Under the pieces are notes generated by a model, which was given only the letters and a program-made list of their open reading frames with translations, was not told the origin of the DNA and did no database searches. From assembly GCF_009799925.1 (NCBI RefSeq), contig NZ_WELK01000011.1, forward strand, positions 62,001 through 126,000: a stretch of 64,000 nt of DNA, in the 5' to 3' direction. Source of the stretch: Pseudomonas sp. R-28-1W-6. Lineage in GTDB: Bacteria > Pseudomonadota > Gammaproteobacteria > Pseudomonadales > Pseudomonadaceae. Each line of letters opens with the position of its first letter. The stretch's first letter is position 1. Shown here piece after piece: positions 49,501 through 57,596 of the stretch. A program made the position numbers and the translations under genes.

Positions 49501-49953
49501 GCGGTAGCCGGCGGCTTCCAGGCGCGCGCGCATCTCGTCGACATCCAGCTTCTGGCCGACGTCCAGCACCAGCCCGGAGCCGAGCAGGAAGCGGGTCGGC
49601 GCCAGGCGGTGCAGGGCGGTGCTGATCGGCACCACCAGCACGCCGTGCTTGAGCTGTGGCAGGCGATACAGCGCGGCGATGCGCTGGGAGATGATGTCCT
49701 GGTGCGGCGAAAACAGGTCGTAGGGCAGGGTTTCCCAGTCGGGAAAGTGCAGCACTGGCAATTGCGGGGCAAAAAACGCCAGCTCCTCCTGCAGGCGCTC
49801 GGCGCTCTGGCTGTCGGCGGTCAGCAGCAGGGTGAAGCGCTTGGCGGCGCTGGCGGCTTCGGCAATCGCCAGGCTCAGCGCGGCCCCGGGCAGGTTGCCC
49901 CAGTGCTGCTTGCCGCTGGCGGCGGGTAGTTTCGGCAGGTGCAGTACGGACAC
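46513..49953 (-). CDS. mfd: Transcription-repair coupling factor
   Basis: 1146-residue ATP-dependent translocase that removes RNA polymerase stalled at DNA damage and recruits UvrA. The UvrB-like N-terminal module (residues 1-330: HFPDWETLPYD, FLLGSGLVLDVGQKLD) is followed by the polymerase-interaction domain (VVHIDHGVGRYLG). The helicase motifs include GDVGFGKTEVAMRAAF (motif I), DEEHRFG (motif II), TATPIPRTLN (motif III), and STIIETGIDVPSANTIII with QLRGRVGRS (motifs V and VI). A GTG start at 49953 (VSVLHLPKLP) agrees with the conserved Pseudomonas N-terminus; the frame is open further upstream. Length is normal. Confidence 0.97.
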   Translation of the reverse strand: MSVLHLPKLPAASGKQHWGNLPGAALSLAIAEAASAAKRFTLLLTADSQSAERLQEELAFFAPQLPVLHFPDWETLPYDLFSPHQDIISQRIAALYRLPQLKHGVLVVPISTALHRLAPTRFLLGSGLVLDVGQKLDVDEMRARLEAAGYRCVDTVYEHGEFAVRGALIDLFPMGSETPFRIDLFDDEIETLRTFDPETQRSVDKVESIRLLPAREFPLDKKSVTDFRGRFRERFDVDFRRCPIYQDLSTGITPAGIEYYLPLFFEDSATLFDYLPADTQVFSLPGIEKAAEHFWSDARSRYEERKVDPERPLLPPVDLFLPVEDCFARLKSWPRVVVDQADIETGVGRERFDARALPDLAIQAKASEPLAALRRFIEEYPGRVLFCAESAGRREVLLELLARLKLKPVEVGGWPEFAESKSRLGICIAPLDEGLLLDEIALIAESPLFGQRVMQRRRREKSRDGGDNVIKNLTELREGSPVVHIDHGVGRYLGLITLEIDGQAAEFLALMYAEEAKLYVPVASLHLIARYTGSDDALAPLHRLGSETWQKAKRKAAEQVRDVAAELLDIYARRAAREGHAFKDPAADYATFSAGFPFEETPDQQTAIEAVLADMLAPKPMDRLVCGDVGFGKTEVAMRAAFIAVHSGRQVAVLVPTTLLAQQHYNSFRDRFADWPVTVEVMSRFKSAKEVNEAVAKLAEGKIDIVIGTHKLLQDDVRFKDLGLCIIDEEHRFGVRQKEQLKALRSEVDILTLTATPIPRTLNMAVSGMRDLSIIATPPARRLSVRTFVMEQNNPTIKEALLRELLRGGQVYYLHNDVKTIEKCAADLAELVPEARIGIGHGQMRERELEQVMSDFYHKRFNVLIASTIIETGIDVPSANTIIIERADKFGLAQLHQLRGRVGRSHHQAYAYLLTPPRKQMTEDAQKRLEAISNAQDLGAGFVLATHDLEIRGAGELLGDGQSGQIQAVGFTLYMEMLERAVKAIRKGEQPNLDQPLGGGPEINLRVPALIPEDYLPDVHARLILYKRIANAADEDGLKELQVEMIDRFGLLPEPTKNLVRITLLKLQAEKLGIRKIDAGPQGGRIEFAATTCVDPLTLIKLIQSQPKRYKFEGATMFKFQVPMERPEERFNTLEALLERLLSQSV

Positions 49954-50102
49954 GGGTGGCACTACGGCTGGGGAACAGGGTCGCGATTGTAACCAAGTGC
50001 AGGGTGGCCGGCGAGCCAGCCGAACGGCTGTGCGCTTGCACGGTTGCATTACCCTGTGTGGGCCGGCCTACACTGCAGCCAACCGACTCAAGGAGTGCGT
50101 CC

Positions 50103-51452
50103 ATGGTTGTACAGCAGTCGTCTGCTTCTTCCTCCAGGGGGCTTGGCCTGATGGCCTGCACCGCCTTGGTGGTGGGCAACATGATCGGCTCGGGGATTTT
50201 TCTGCTGCCGGCCTCGCTGGCGCCCTACGGCCCCATCTCCCTTGGCGGCTGGCTGCTGACCTCTTGCGGCGCGCTGGTGCTGGCGATCCTGTTCGGTCGG
50301 CTGTCGCAACTGGTGCACAAGACGGGTGGCCCCTATGCCTATACCGAGGCGGGCTATGGCGAGTTCGCCGGGTTCCTGATTGCCTGGGGCTACTGGATCA
50401 CCCTCTGGACCGGAAACGCCGCGGTGGCGGTGGCGCTGGCCGGCTATGTCGGCTACCTGTTCCCGGCGATCGGCGATTCTTCGGCCTACAGCCTGTTGAC
50501 GGCTTTGGTGGCCATCTGGGTGCTGACGCTGATCAACGTGCGTGGGGTGAAAGAGGCGGGGGCGGTGCAGGTGCTGACCACTGTACTCAAGCTGGTGCCG
50601 CTGCTGCTGATCGGCGTGCTGGGCTGGTGGTGGGTGGAGCCCGCTCACTTCGCCGTGCTCAATCACAGCGATCAGTCCGACCTGGCGGCGATTTCCGCCG
50701 CGGCGGCGGTGACGCTGTGGGCCTTCCTCGGCCTGGAGTCGGCCACGGTACCGGCCGGCGAGGTCGTCGAGCCGGCGAAAACCATCCCGCGTGCCACCCT
50801 GTTCGGCGTGCTGCTGGCGGCCAGTGTGTACATGGCCGTGTCGGCGGTGGCCATGGGGGTGCTGCCAGCCGATCAGCTGGCGGCCTCCAGCGCACCGCTG
50901 GCCGATGTGGCGCGCTCGATGTGGGGTGAGCTCGGCGGCGTGCTGGTGGCTGTCGGGGCGGTGATCGCCACCTTCGGTACCCTCAACGGCTTTACTCTGC
51001 TGACCGGCCAGGTGCCGTATGGCGCTGCACTGGACCGGGTGTTTCCGCGCAGCCTGGGGCGTTTGTCGCGCTTCGGTACGCCGGCCAATGCGCTGGTGTT
51101 TTCCAACCTGCTGGCCTCGATCCTGGTGGTGATGAACTTCGCCCACGGCCTGGTCGGTGCGTTCAACGCGATCATCCTGCTGGCCGTCATGGCCAGCCTG
51201 GTGCCTTACGCCTTCTGTGCACTTGCCGAATTGATGATTCGTCTCAAGGGCAAGGAGGGGCTGCAGGGGGCCGCCCTGCTCAAGGTCAGCCTGCTCGGTG
51301 GGCTGGGTTTTCTCTACAGCGGCTGGGCCATCTACGGTGCCGGTGCCGAGACGGTCTATCTGGGCACCCTGTTGCTGCTTGCCGGCATACCGGTGCATGT
51401 CTGGATCAAGTGGCGCAACGACCGCGCCGACCGGCGCAGGGCATCCGCTTGA
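50103..51452 (+). CDS. APC-family amino-acid permease (AdiC-like)
   Basis: 449-residue membrane transporter of the basic-amino-acid/polyamine antiporter branch of the APC superfamily. The first helix holds the substrate-binding GNMIGSGIFLLP, and GGPYAYTEAGYG follows in the third. About 12 helices are predicted. AAGGAG lies 7 bases before ATG 50103. It is divergent from mfd, with about 150 bases between. In P. aeruginosa a permease gene also lies between mfd/gap and nqrA but seems to belong to a different family. Substrate unknown. Confidence 0.88.
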   Translation: MVVQQSSASSSRGLGLMACTALVVGNMIGSGIFLLPASLAPYGPISLGGWLLTSCGALVLAILFGRLSQLVHKTGGPYAYTEAGYGEFAGFLIAWGYWITLWTGNAAVAVALAGYVGYLFPAIGDSSAYSLLTALVAIWVLTLINVRGVKEAGAVQVLTTVLKLVPLLLIGVLGWWWVEPAHFAVLNHSDQSDLAAISAAAAVTLWAFLGLESATVPAGEVVEPAKTIPRATLFGVLLAASVYMAVSAVAMGVLPADQLAASSAPLADVARSMWGELGGVLVAVGAVIATFGTLNGFTLLTGQVPYGAALDRVFPRSLGRLSRFGTPANALVFSNLLASILVVMNFAHGLVGAFNAIILLAVMASLVPYAFCALAELMIRLKGKEGLQGAALLKVSLLGGLGFLYSGWAIYGAGAETVYLGTLLLLAGIPVHVWIKWRNDRADRRRASA

Positions 51453-51803
51453 ACCGATGCCCGGTGCCGGCGCTGCAGCTGCCGGCCCTGTGAGTTTTTA
51501 CCCGCCCCTGCGCGGCGCATCTGGCGCCGGCCCCGCCCCGTATTTCGCGGCGCGCATGGGGCGGTTGGCGTCGAGCCTGGTCTGCCCAGCAGGCCGGGCA
51601 TGCTCGCTGGGCTTCGTCGCGGTGCTCCTCAACCCAGCCTGCGCTTTATCGCCCTTGCAGCGCGTAACCGGGAGCGCAGTTGCCATTAACCGGCCCAGGG
51701 ATGCTGTGCCGCGCTGCGGCGACAGGTGCGCATTGCTCAGGCGCGCGTGCGCCGTCATAATGTAGCCCCTTTTTTCAGCCCCTACATGTGGAAGGTATTG
51801 CCC
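51453..51803. other. Intergenic region upstream of gap
   Basis: No gene is supported. The first half is GC-rich with short inverted GCGCC blocks and no clear terminator for the permease. The second half holds the gap promoter and a T-run (CCCCTTTTTTCAG) just before the start region. Confidence 0.5.
51733..51761 (+). promoter_or_regulatory. Sigma-70 promoter for gap
   Basis: TTGCTC (51733-51738) and CATAAT (51756-51761) are separated by exactly 17 bases. The predicted start is about 35 bases before the GTG start codon of gap. Confidence 0.7.
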
Positions 51804-53252
51804 GTGACTCAGAAGCCCGACCAGTGTCTCGGTGAGTGGATTGATCGCGAAGCCCTCGCAGAAGCGATGATTCCGATGATTGGCCAGCTCTACCGCAACA
51901 ACAGTGTGGTGACCTCGATCTACGGCCGTGGTCTGATCAATCGTTCGGTGATCGACATTCTCAAAGCTCACCGCTTCGCCCGTCACCGCCTGGCTGGCGA
52001 CAGCGAACTGTCGGTGCACGATACCTTCCCGATCCTCAAGGCCATGGGCGAGCTCAAGCTGGGCGCCGCTTCCGTGGACCTGGGCAAGATGGCCAGCAAG
52101 TTCAAGGCCGAAGGCGCCGGTCGTAGCGTCGAGCAGTTCGTCAAGGACGAGCTGAGCGATGTGGTCGGCAAGCAGAACGGTTCCGGCCGCGAAGGCACCG
52201 ACGTGGTGCTGTACGGCTTCGGTCGCATCGGCCGCCTGCTGGCGCGCATCCTGATCGAGAAGACCGGTGGTGGCGACGGCCTGCGTCTGCGCGCCATCGT
52301 CGTGCGCAAGGGTGCGACCAACGACCTGGTCAAGCGCGCCAGCCTGCTGCGTCGCGACTCGGTACACGGCAAGTTCAACGGCACCATCACCATCGATGAA
52401 GCCAACAATACCCTGACCGCCAACGGCAACCTGATCCAGGTGATCTACGCCAAGTCGCCGACTGAAGTCGACTACACCCAGTACGGCATCAAGAACGCCC
52501 TGCTGGTCGATAACACCGGCGTCTGGCGTGACGCCGAGGGCCTGGGCCAGCACCTGGCCTGCCCGGGTGTCGACCGCGTGGTGCTGACCGCACCGGGCAA
52601 GGGCGCGCTGAAGAACATCGTGCATGGCATCAACCATGGCGAAATCACCGCCGACGACAAGATCATCTCGGCTGCTTCCTGCACCACCAACGCCATCGTG
52701 CCGGTGCTCAAGGCGGTGAATGACCAGTACGGCATCGTCAACGGCCATGTCGAAACCGTGCACTCGTACACCAACGACCAGAACCTGATCGACAACTTCC
52801 ACAAGGGCGATCGCCGTGGTCGCAGCGCGCCGCTGAACATGGTGATCACCGAGACCGGTGCCGCCACTGCCGCCGCCAAGGCGCTGCCGGTACTGAAAGG
52901 CAAGCTGACCGGCAACGCCATTCGCGTACCGACGCCGAACGTGTCGATGGCCATCCTCAACCTGAACCTGGAGAAGGCCACCAGCCGCGAAGAGATCAAC
53001 GAATACCTGCGCCAGATGGCCATGCATTCGGATCTGCAGAAGCAGATCGACTTCGTCCAGTCGCAGGAAGTGGTCTCCACCGACTTCGTCGGCTCGCGCC
53101 ATGCCGGTGTGGTCGATGCCGAAGCCACCATCGTCAACGACAACCGCGTCGTGCTGTACGTGTGGTACGACAACGAGTTCGGCTACAGCTGCCAGGTGGT
53201 GCGCGTGATGGAAGAGATGGCCGGGGTCAACCCGCCAGCCTTCCCGCGCTAA
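51804..53252 (+). CDS. Glyceraldehyde-3-phosphate dehydrogenase, long form
   Basis: 482-residue NAD(P)-dependent GAPDH that interconverts glyceraldehyde 3-phosphate and 1,3-bisphosphoglycerate. The Rossmann GFGRIGRLLAR starts near residue 126, so there is an N-terminal extension of about 120 residues compared with the usual 330-340-residue enzyme. The catalytic cysteine is in SAASCTTNAIVPV. I chose GTG 51804 (VTQKPDQC) because GGAAGG lies 8 bases upstream; ATG 51786 overlaps that site. This long form is conserved next to mfd and nqr in Pseudomonas and is thought to be the gluconeogenic isozyme, a point of literature and not visible here. Confidence 0.94.
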   Translation: MTQKPDQCLGEWIDREALAEAMIPMIGQLYRNNSVVTSIYGRGLINRSVIDILKAHRFARHRLAGDSELSVHDTFPILKAMGELKLGAASVDLGKMASKFKAEGAGRSVEQFVKDELSDVVGKQNGSGREGTDVVLYGFGRIGRLLARILIEKTGGGDGLRLRAIVVRKGATNDLVKRASLLRRDSVHGKFNGTITIDEANNTLTANGNLIQVIYAKSPTEVDYTQYGIKNALLVDNTGVWRDAEGLGQHLACPGVDRVVLTAPGKGALKNIVHGINHGEITADDKIISAASCTTNAIVPVLKAVNDQYGIVNGHVETVHSYTNDQNLIDNFHKGDRRGRSAPLNMVITETGAATAAAKALPVLKGKLTGNAIRVPTPNVSMAILNLNLEKATSREEINEYLRQMAMHSDLQKQIDFVQSQEVVSTDFVGSRHAGVVDAEATIVNDNRVVLYVWYDNEFGYSCQVVRVMEEMAGVNPPAFPR

Positions 53253-53409
53253 GAAACCGAATAGAAGCAGCTGCGCGTCGGTCATGCTGCGTTGAAATCG
53301 GGCTCGGGCTGCTCATTTACAGCTCGTAAACTCCGCGCCCTCGCCCGATTTCGCCTTGCTTGACTCTAGCTCGCAAGCTCCTAATCAGTTTCTTCGTGCC
53401 AATATCATC
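53253..53409. repeat. Large palindromic repeat after gap
   Basis: GAAATCGGGC (53294-53303) and GCCCGATTTC (53343-53352) are perfect inverted arms, with an inner TTTAC-AGCTC-GTAAA stem. The unit from about 53270 to 53375 looks like a dispersed Pseudomonas intergenic repeat rather than unique sequence. As RNA it forms a branched hairpin right after the gap stop codon. Confidence 0.6.
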
Positions 53410-53435
53410 AAAACGGGAGCCTAGGCTCCCGTTTT
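53410..53435. terminator. Bidirectional intrinsic terminator between gap and the CHI-like gene
   Basis: AAAACGGGAGCC-TA-GGCTCCCGTTTT is a perfect 12-bp inverted repeat with A and T runs at its ends, placed between two convergent genes, so it can stop both. Confidence 0.93.
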
Positions 53436-53440
53436 GCGTT

Positions 53441-53998
53441 TCAGCGATCTGCCAAGAGCTGTTCGCGCAAACTGTCCGACAGGCCTTCGGGCGCCAGCCA
53501 GATGCCCAGGTAGGCGCGGGCCAGTTCGGTGTTGTGGCTGCGAAAGACCTCGCTACCGTTGCGCTCCAGGGTCAGGCCGGCGTCGGGGCTGTAGTTCAGG
53601 GCGTAGCGGTCGCCAGGCTGGATGTCGCGGAAGGTGGCGTGCAGGGCGTCCAGCTCGTGTTTCAGTTTTGCCAGTTGGGCGGCACCGTGCTGGCGTTCCA
53701 GGGTCACCCAGGCGGCCTTGATCACATCTTCCTTGGCGATGTCGCGGTAGTAATACAGTTCCAGGCGCTGCCTGGCCGGCTGGCTGGCGGCGCGAGAGGG
53801 GCTGGTCGCGGCTTCGGTATAAAAGGCCGCGGCATACACATCGGCCCACAGGTAGGTGAGCAGGGCCTGGTTCTTGCGCACCAGGGTGAAGCCGGCCTGC
53901 TGGTGGCTTGCGCTGAAGGCGGCCTGATCGAGGCGCTCGCTGTTGGCCTGCAGTGGTCCGCTGGTCAGCAGCAGGAGGGTGAGCAGCAGTCGGCGCAT
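53441..53998 (-). CDS. Chalcone-isomerase-like periplasmic protein
   Basis: 185-residue exported protein with signal MRRLLLTLLLLTSGPLQA. The mature sequence fits the chalcone isomerase-like family: TLVRKNQALLTYLWADVYAAAFY at the start of the domain, LYYYRDIAKEDVIKAAW and a late AYLGIWLAPEGLSDSLREQLL. Bacterial members are not expected to make flavonoids; some bind fatty acids. It is convergent with gap and divergent from the nqr operon. Function unknown. Confidence 0.82.
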   Translation of the reverse strand: MRRLLLTLLLLTSGPLQANSERLDQAAFSASHQQAGFTLVRKNQALLTYLWADVYAAAFYTEAATSPSRAASQPARQRLELYYYRDIAKEDVIKAAWVTLERQHGAAQLAKLKHELDALHATFRDIQPGDRYALNYSPDAGLTLERNGSEVFRSHNTELARAYLGIWLAPEGLSDSLREQLLADR

Positions 53999-54109
53999 GG
54001 CAATGACTCGTCGAGGTAATGAGTCTTTTTTGCCAGAGTTGAGGCCGGCGTCAAGCTGTCCGCTGTTGCCTGTTGTTACGACTGCGCGGTCTGGATTGGC
54101 ACTGCCGGG

Positions 54110-54138
54110 TGGGCAGTTGCGTCTTATGTTCTTATAAT
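54110..54138 (+). promoter_or_regulatory. Sigma-70 promoter for the nqr operon
   Basis: TGGGCA (54110-54115) and a perfect TATAAT (54133-54138) are 17 bases apart, about 130 bases before nqrA. The leader is therefore about 120 bases long and ends in a hairpin. Confidence 0.65.
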
Positions 54139-54236
54139 CCCAAGTCTTTTCACCCCGGAACCTGGCGTTTGGCGTCCGCTGTCGAGCGGCTGCCTGGTGT
54201 TCATTTAGGCTTTCCGGCTGTATCCCGACTCTGTGG

Positions 54237-54256
54237 AAACACTGGTTTCAGTGTTT
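54237..54256 (+). promoter_or_regulatory. Hairpin just before the nqrA start
   Basis: AAACACTG-GTTT-CAGTGTTT forms a perfect 8-bp stem with a 4-base loop, ending 10 bases before the nqrA ATG. It would cover the place where a ribosome site should be, and no good Shine-Dalgarno sequence is visible. A role in translation control is a possibility only. Confidence 0.4.
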
Positions 54257-54266
54257 GGATCACCCA

Positions 54267-55604
54267 ATGATCAAGATTAAATCCGGGCTGGATCTGCCGA
54301 TCAGCGGCGCCCCCGAGCAGCGCATCGAGGCCGCTCGTGCGGTACGCAGCGTGGCCGTGCTGGGCTGCGATTATCACGGCATGAAGCCGACCATGGCGGT
54401 GCAGCTGGGCGAGCGGGTCAAGCTCGGCCAGTTGCTGTTTTCCGACAAGAAGAACCCGGGCGTGCATTTCACCGCACCGGGAGCCGGCGTGGTCAGCGCC
54501 ATCCACCGCGGCGAACAGCGGGTCCTGCAGTCGGTGGTGGTCGACCTGGATGGCGATGAGGCCATCGAGTTTGCCCGCTACGAGGCCGGCCAGCTGGCTG
54601 GCCTGGAACCCCAGGCGGTACGGGACAACCTGCAGCAGTCCGGCCTGTGGACCGCGCTGCGCAGCCGTCCGTTCAGCAAAGTGCCGGCCATCGATGCCGT
54701 GCCCGGCTCGATCTTCGTCACCGCCATCGACACTCATCCGCTGGCCGCCGATCCGGTCCTGGTGATCGCCGAGCGTGCGAGCGATTTCGAGAACGGCCTC
54801 AAGGTGCTGGCGCGCCTGGCCAAGGTGTTCCTGTGCAAGGCCGCCGGCGTCAGCCTGCCGGGCGAGAGCCTGGCCGGGGTGCAGGTCGAAGGCTTCGCCG
54901 GGCCGCATCCGGCCGGTCTGCCGGGCACCCATATGCATTTCCTCGATCCGGTCAGCGCCAGCAAGAGCGTGTGGCAGATCGGCTACCAGGACGTGATCGC
55001 CGTTGGCGCGTTATTCACCAGCGGTCGATTGAATGTCGAGCGCGTGGTGGCTCTTGGCGGTCCGGTGGTGGGCCAGCCGCGCCTGCTGCGTACCCGCCTG
55101 GGGGCCAACCTGGACGAGCTGAGCGCCGGCGAGCTGCAGCCCGGCCACAATCGGGTGATTTCCGGCTCGGTGCTGGGTGGCCGTACCGCCCGTGGCGCCT
55201 TCGCCTTCCTCGGTCGCTACCACGTGCAGGTGTCCTGCCTGCACGAGGGCCGCGAGCGCGAGCTGCTGCATTACCTGCGCGCCGGGGTGAACAAGCACTC
55301 GGTGCTGAACATCTTCGTCTCCAAGCTGCTGGCGGCCAAGCGCTTCGCCTTCGACACCAGCACCAATGGCAGCCCGCGCGCCATGGTGCCGGTGGGCAAC
55401 TACGAGGCGGTGATGCCGCTGGATATCCTGCCCACCCAGCTCCTGCGCTACCTGATCGTCGGCGACACCGAAATGGCGCAGAAGCTCGGCTGCCTGGAGC
55501 TGGACGAGGAAGACCTGGCCCTGTGCACCTATGTCTGCGCCGGCAAGTACGAATACGGCCCGATCCTGCGGGACAACCTGACTCGCATCGAGAAGGAGGG
55601 CTGA
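54267..55604 (+). CDS. nqrA: Na+-translocating NADH:quinone reductase subunit A
   Basis: 445-residue peripheral cytoplasmic subunit of the six-subunit Na+-NQR, which oxidises NADH, reduces ubiquinone and pumps sodium ions. The sequence MIKIKSGLDLPISG, CDYHGMKPTM and HFTAPGAGVV is characteristic of the N-terminus, and DLALCTYVCAGKYEYGP of the C-terminus. ATG 54267 is preferred over a TTG at 54255, which lies in the upstream hairpin region. First gene of nqrABCDEF-apbE-nqrM, all closely spaced or overlapping. Confidence 0.97.
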   Translation: MIKIKSGLDLPISGAPEQRIEAARAVRSVAVLGCDYHGMKPTMAVQLGERVKLGQLLFSDKKNPGVHFTAPGAGVVSAIHRGEQRVLQSVVVDLDGDEAIEFARYEAGQLAGLEPQAVRDNLQQSGLWTALRSRPFSKVPAIDAVPGSIFVTAIDTHPLAADPVLVIAERASDFENGLKVLARLAKVFLCKAAGVSLPGESLAGVQVEGFAGPHPAGLPGTHMHFLDPVSASKSVWQIGYQDVIAVGALFTSGRLNVERVVALGGPVVGQPRLLRTRLGANLDELSAGELQPGHNRVISGSVLGGRTARGAFAFLGRYHVQVSCLHEGRERELLHYLRAGVNKHSVLNIFVSKLLAAKRFAFDTSTNGSPRAMVPVGNYEAVMPLDILPTQLLRYLIVGDTEMAQKLGCLELDEEDLALCTYVCAGKYEYGPILRDNLTRIEKEG

Positions 55605-55607
55605 TCC

Positions 55608-56816
55608 ATGTCCTTGCGTAAATTCCTCGACAAGATCGAGCACAACTTCGAACAGGGAGGCCGCTTCGAGAAGTGGTATGCGCTGTACGAAGCCGTCGAC
55701 ACCTTCTTCTACCGTCCGGGCAGCGTGACCAAGACCACCGCCCACGTGCGCGACGGCATCGACCTCAAGCGCATGATGATGACGGTGTGGTTCTGCACCC
55801 TGCCGGCCATGCTGTTCGGCATGTGGAACATCGGCTACCAGGCCAACAGCCTCTTCGCCGGCAACGCCGAGCTGCTGGCGGCCCAGGACGGCTGGCGCTT
55901 CGGCCTGGTCGGCGCGCTGGCGGGCTTCGACCCGAACAGCCTGTGGGACAACTTTATCCAGGGTGCGGCCTTCTTCCTGCCGGTATACCTGACCACCTTC
56001 ATCGTCGGCGGTTTCTGGGAAGTGCTGTTCGCCTCCATCCGTCGCCACGAGGTCAACGAGGGCTTCTTCGTCACCTCGGTGCTGTTCGCCCTGACCCTGC
56101 CGCCGGACATCCCGCTGTGGCAGGTGGCCCTGGGTATCAGCTTCGGCGTGGTGATCGGCAAGGAAGTGTTCGGCGGTACCGGCAAGAACTTCCTCAACCC
56201 GGCCCTGGTCGGACGTGCCTTCCTGTTCTTCGCTTACCCGGCGCAGATGTCCGGTGATGCGGTGTGGACCTCGGTGGACGGCTATGCCGGCGCCACCGCC
56301 CTGTCGGTGGCCGCGGCCGGCGGCATTGAGCAGGTCGCCGCCAATGGCCTGACCTGGTGGAATGCCTTCGTCGGCCTGGAACAGGGCTCCATGGGCGAGA
56401 CCAGCACTCTGGCCATCTTCATCGGCGGGGCCTTCCTGTTGCTGAGCAAGATTGCCTCCTGGCGCATCGTCACCGGCGTGATGCTCGGCATGATCGCCAT
56501 GAGCACTCTGTTCAACGCCATCGGCTCGGACAGCAATCCGATGTTCGCCATGCCCTGGCACTGGCACCTGGTGGTCGGCGGCTTCGCCTTCGGCATGATC
56601 TTCATGGCCACCGACCCGGTGTCGGCAGCCATGACCAACACCGGCAAGTGGTTGTTCGGTGCGCTGATCGGGGTGATGGTGGTGCTGATCCGCGTGGTCA
56701 ACCCGGCCTATCCGGAGGGCATGATGCTGGCGATTCTGTTCGCCAACCTCTGTGCGCCGCTGATCGACCATTTCGTCGTGCAGGCCAATATCAAGCGGAG
56801 GCTGGCTCGTGGCTAA
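55608..56816 (+). CDS. nqrB: Na+-NQR subunit B
   Basis: 402-residue integral membrane subunit with about ten helices. It carries a covalently bound FMN attached to a threonine and also riboflavin. The flavinylation motif DGYAGATALS is visible, with the acceptor threonine at T230. It starts 3 bases after nqrA and overlaps nqrC by 8 bases. The sodium channel lies mainly in this subunit in known structures. Confidence 0.97.
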   Translation: MSLRKFLDKIEHNFEQGGRFEKWYALYEAVDTFFYRPGSVTKTTAHVRDGIDLKRMMMTVWFCTLPAMLFGMWNIGYQANSLFAGNAELLAAQDGWRFGLVGALAGFDPNSLWDNFIQGAAFFLPVYLTTFIVGGFWEVLFASIRRHEVNEGFFVTSVLFALTLPPDIPLWQVALGISFGVVIGKEVFGGTGKNFLNPALVGRAFLFFAYPAQMSGDAVWTSVDGYAGATALSVAAAGGIEQVAANGLTWWNAFVGLEQGSMGETSTLAIFIGGAFLLLSKIASWRIVTGVMLGMIAMSTLFNAIGSDSNPMFAMPWHWHLVVGGFAFGMIFMATDPVSAAMTNTGKWLFGALIGVMVVLIRVVNPAYPEGMMLAILFANLCAPLIDHFVVQANIKRRLARG

Positions 56817-57594
56817 GCAAGAATCTACTGCGCGCACGCTGACCGTGGCGCTGCTGGTGTGCCTGGTCTGCTCGGTGTTCGTCGCCGGTGCGGCCGTGGC
56901 GCTGAAACCGACCCAGGTGGAGAACCGCGAGCTGGACAAGCAGCGCAGCATCCTGGCCATCGCCGGTCTGGGACAGGATGGCATGTCGGCCAAGGCGATC
57001 AAGGCGCTGTATGCCGAACGGATCAAGGCTCGCGTGGTGGATCTGGAGAAGGGAGCCTTCAGCGATGCCCAGGATGCCGCCGGCTTCGACCCGCTCAAGG
57101 CGGCCAAGGACCCGGCGCTGTCCGATGCGCTGACTGGCAGCCAGGACATCGCCTCGATCAAGCGCCGCGAGCGGCTTTCCACCGTGTATCTGGTGGAAAC
57201 CGATGGCCAGCTCGATACCCTGATCCTGCCGGTGCGCGGCTACGGCCTGTGGTCGACCTTGTACGGTTTCATCGCCATCAAGGGCGACCTGAATACCGTG
57301 GTCGGCTTCGGCTTCTACCAGCACGGCGAGACCCCGGGCCTGGGCGGCGAGGTGGACAATCCGAAATGGAAGGCACTGTGGTCCGGCAAGACCCTGTTCG
57401 ATGAGCAGGGCGCGCTTGCCGTGGAGATCATCAAGGGCAGCGTCGATCCGCAGTCGGCCAAGGCCGCACACCAGGTCGACGGCCTGGCGGGCGCCACTCT
57501 GACCAGCAAGGGCGTCAACAACCTGCTGCATTTCTGGCTGGGTGAGAACGGTTTCGGTCCGCTGCTGGCCAACATTAAGAAAGGGGAGGCATGA
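56809..57594 (+). CDS. nqrC: Na+-NQR subunit C
   Basis: 261-residue subunit with one N-terminal membrane helix (residues 10-31) and a periplasmic FMN-binding domain. The motif DGLAGATLTS places the FMN-carrying threonine at T230. It overlaps the end of nqrB by 8 bases. FMN is attached by ApbE, whose gene is at the end of the same operon. Confidence 0.97.
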   Translation: MAKQESTARTLTVALLVCLVCSVFVAGAAVALKPTQVENRELDKQRSILAIAGLGQDGMSAKAIKALYAERIKARVVDLEKGAFSDAQDAAGFDPLKAAKDPALSDALTGSQDIASIKRRERLSTVYLVETDGQLDTLILPVRGYGLWSTLYGFIAIKGDLNTVVGFGFYQHGETPGLGGEVDNPKWKALWSGKTLFDEQGALAVEIIKGSVDPQSAKAAHQVDGLAGATLTSKGVNNLLHFWLGENGFGPLLANIKKGEA

Positions 57595-57596
57595 GC

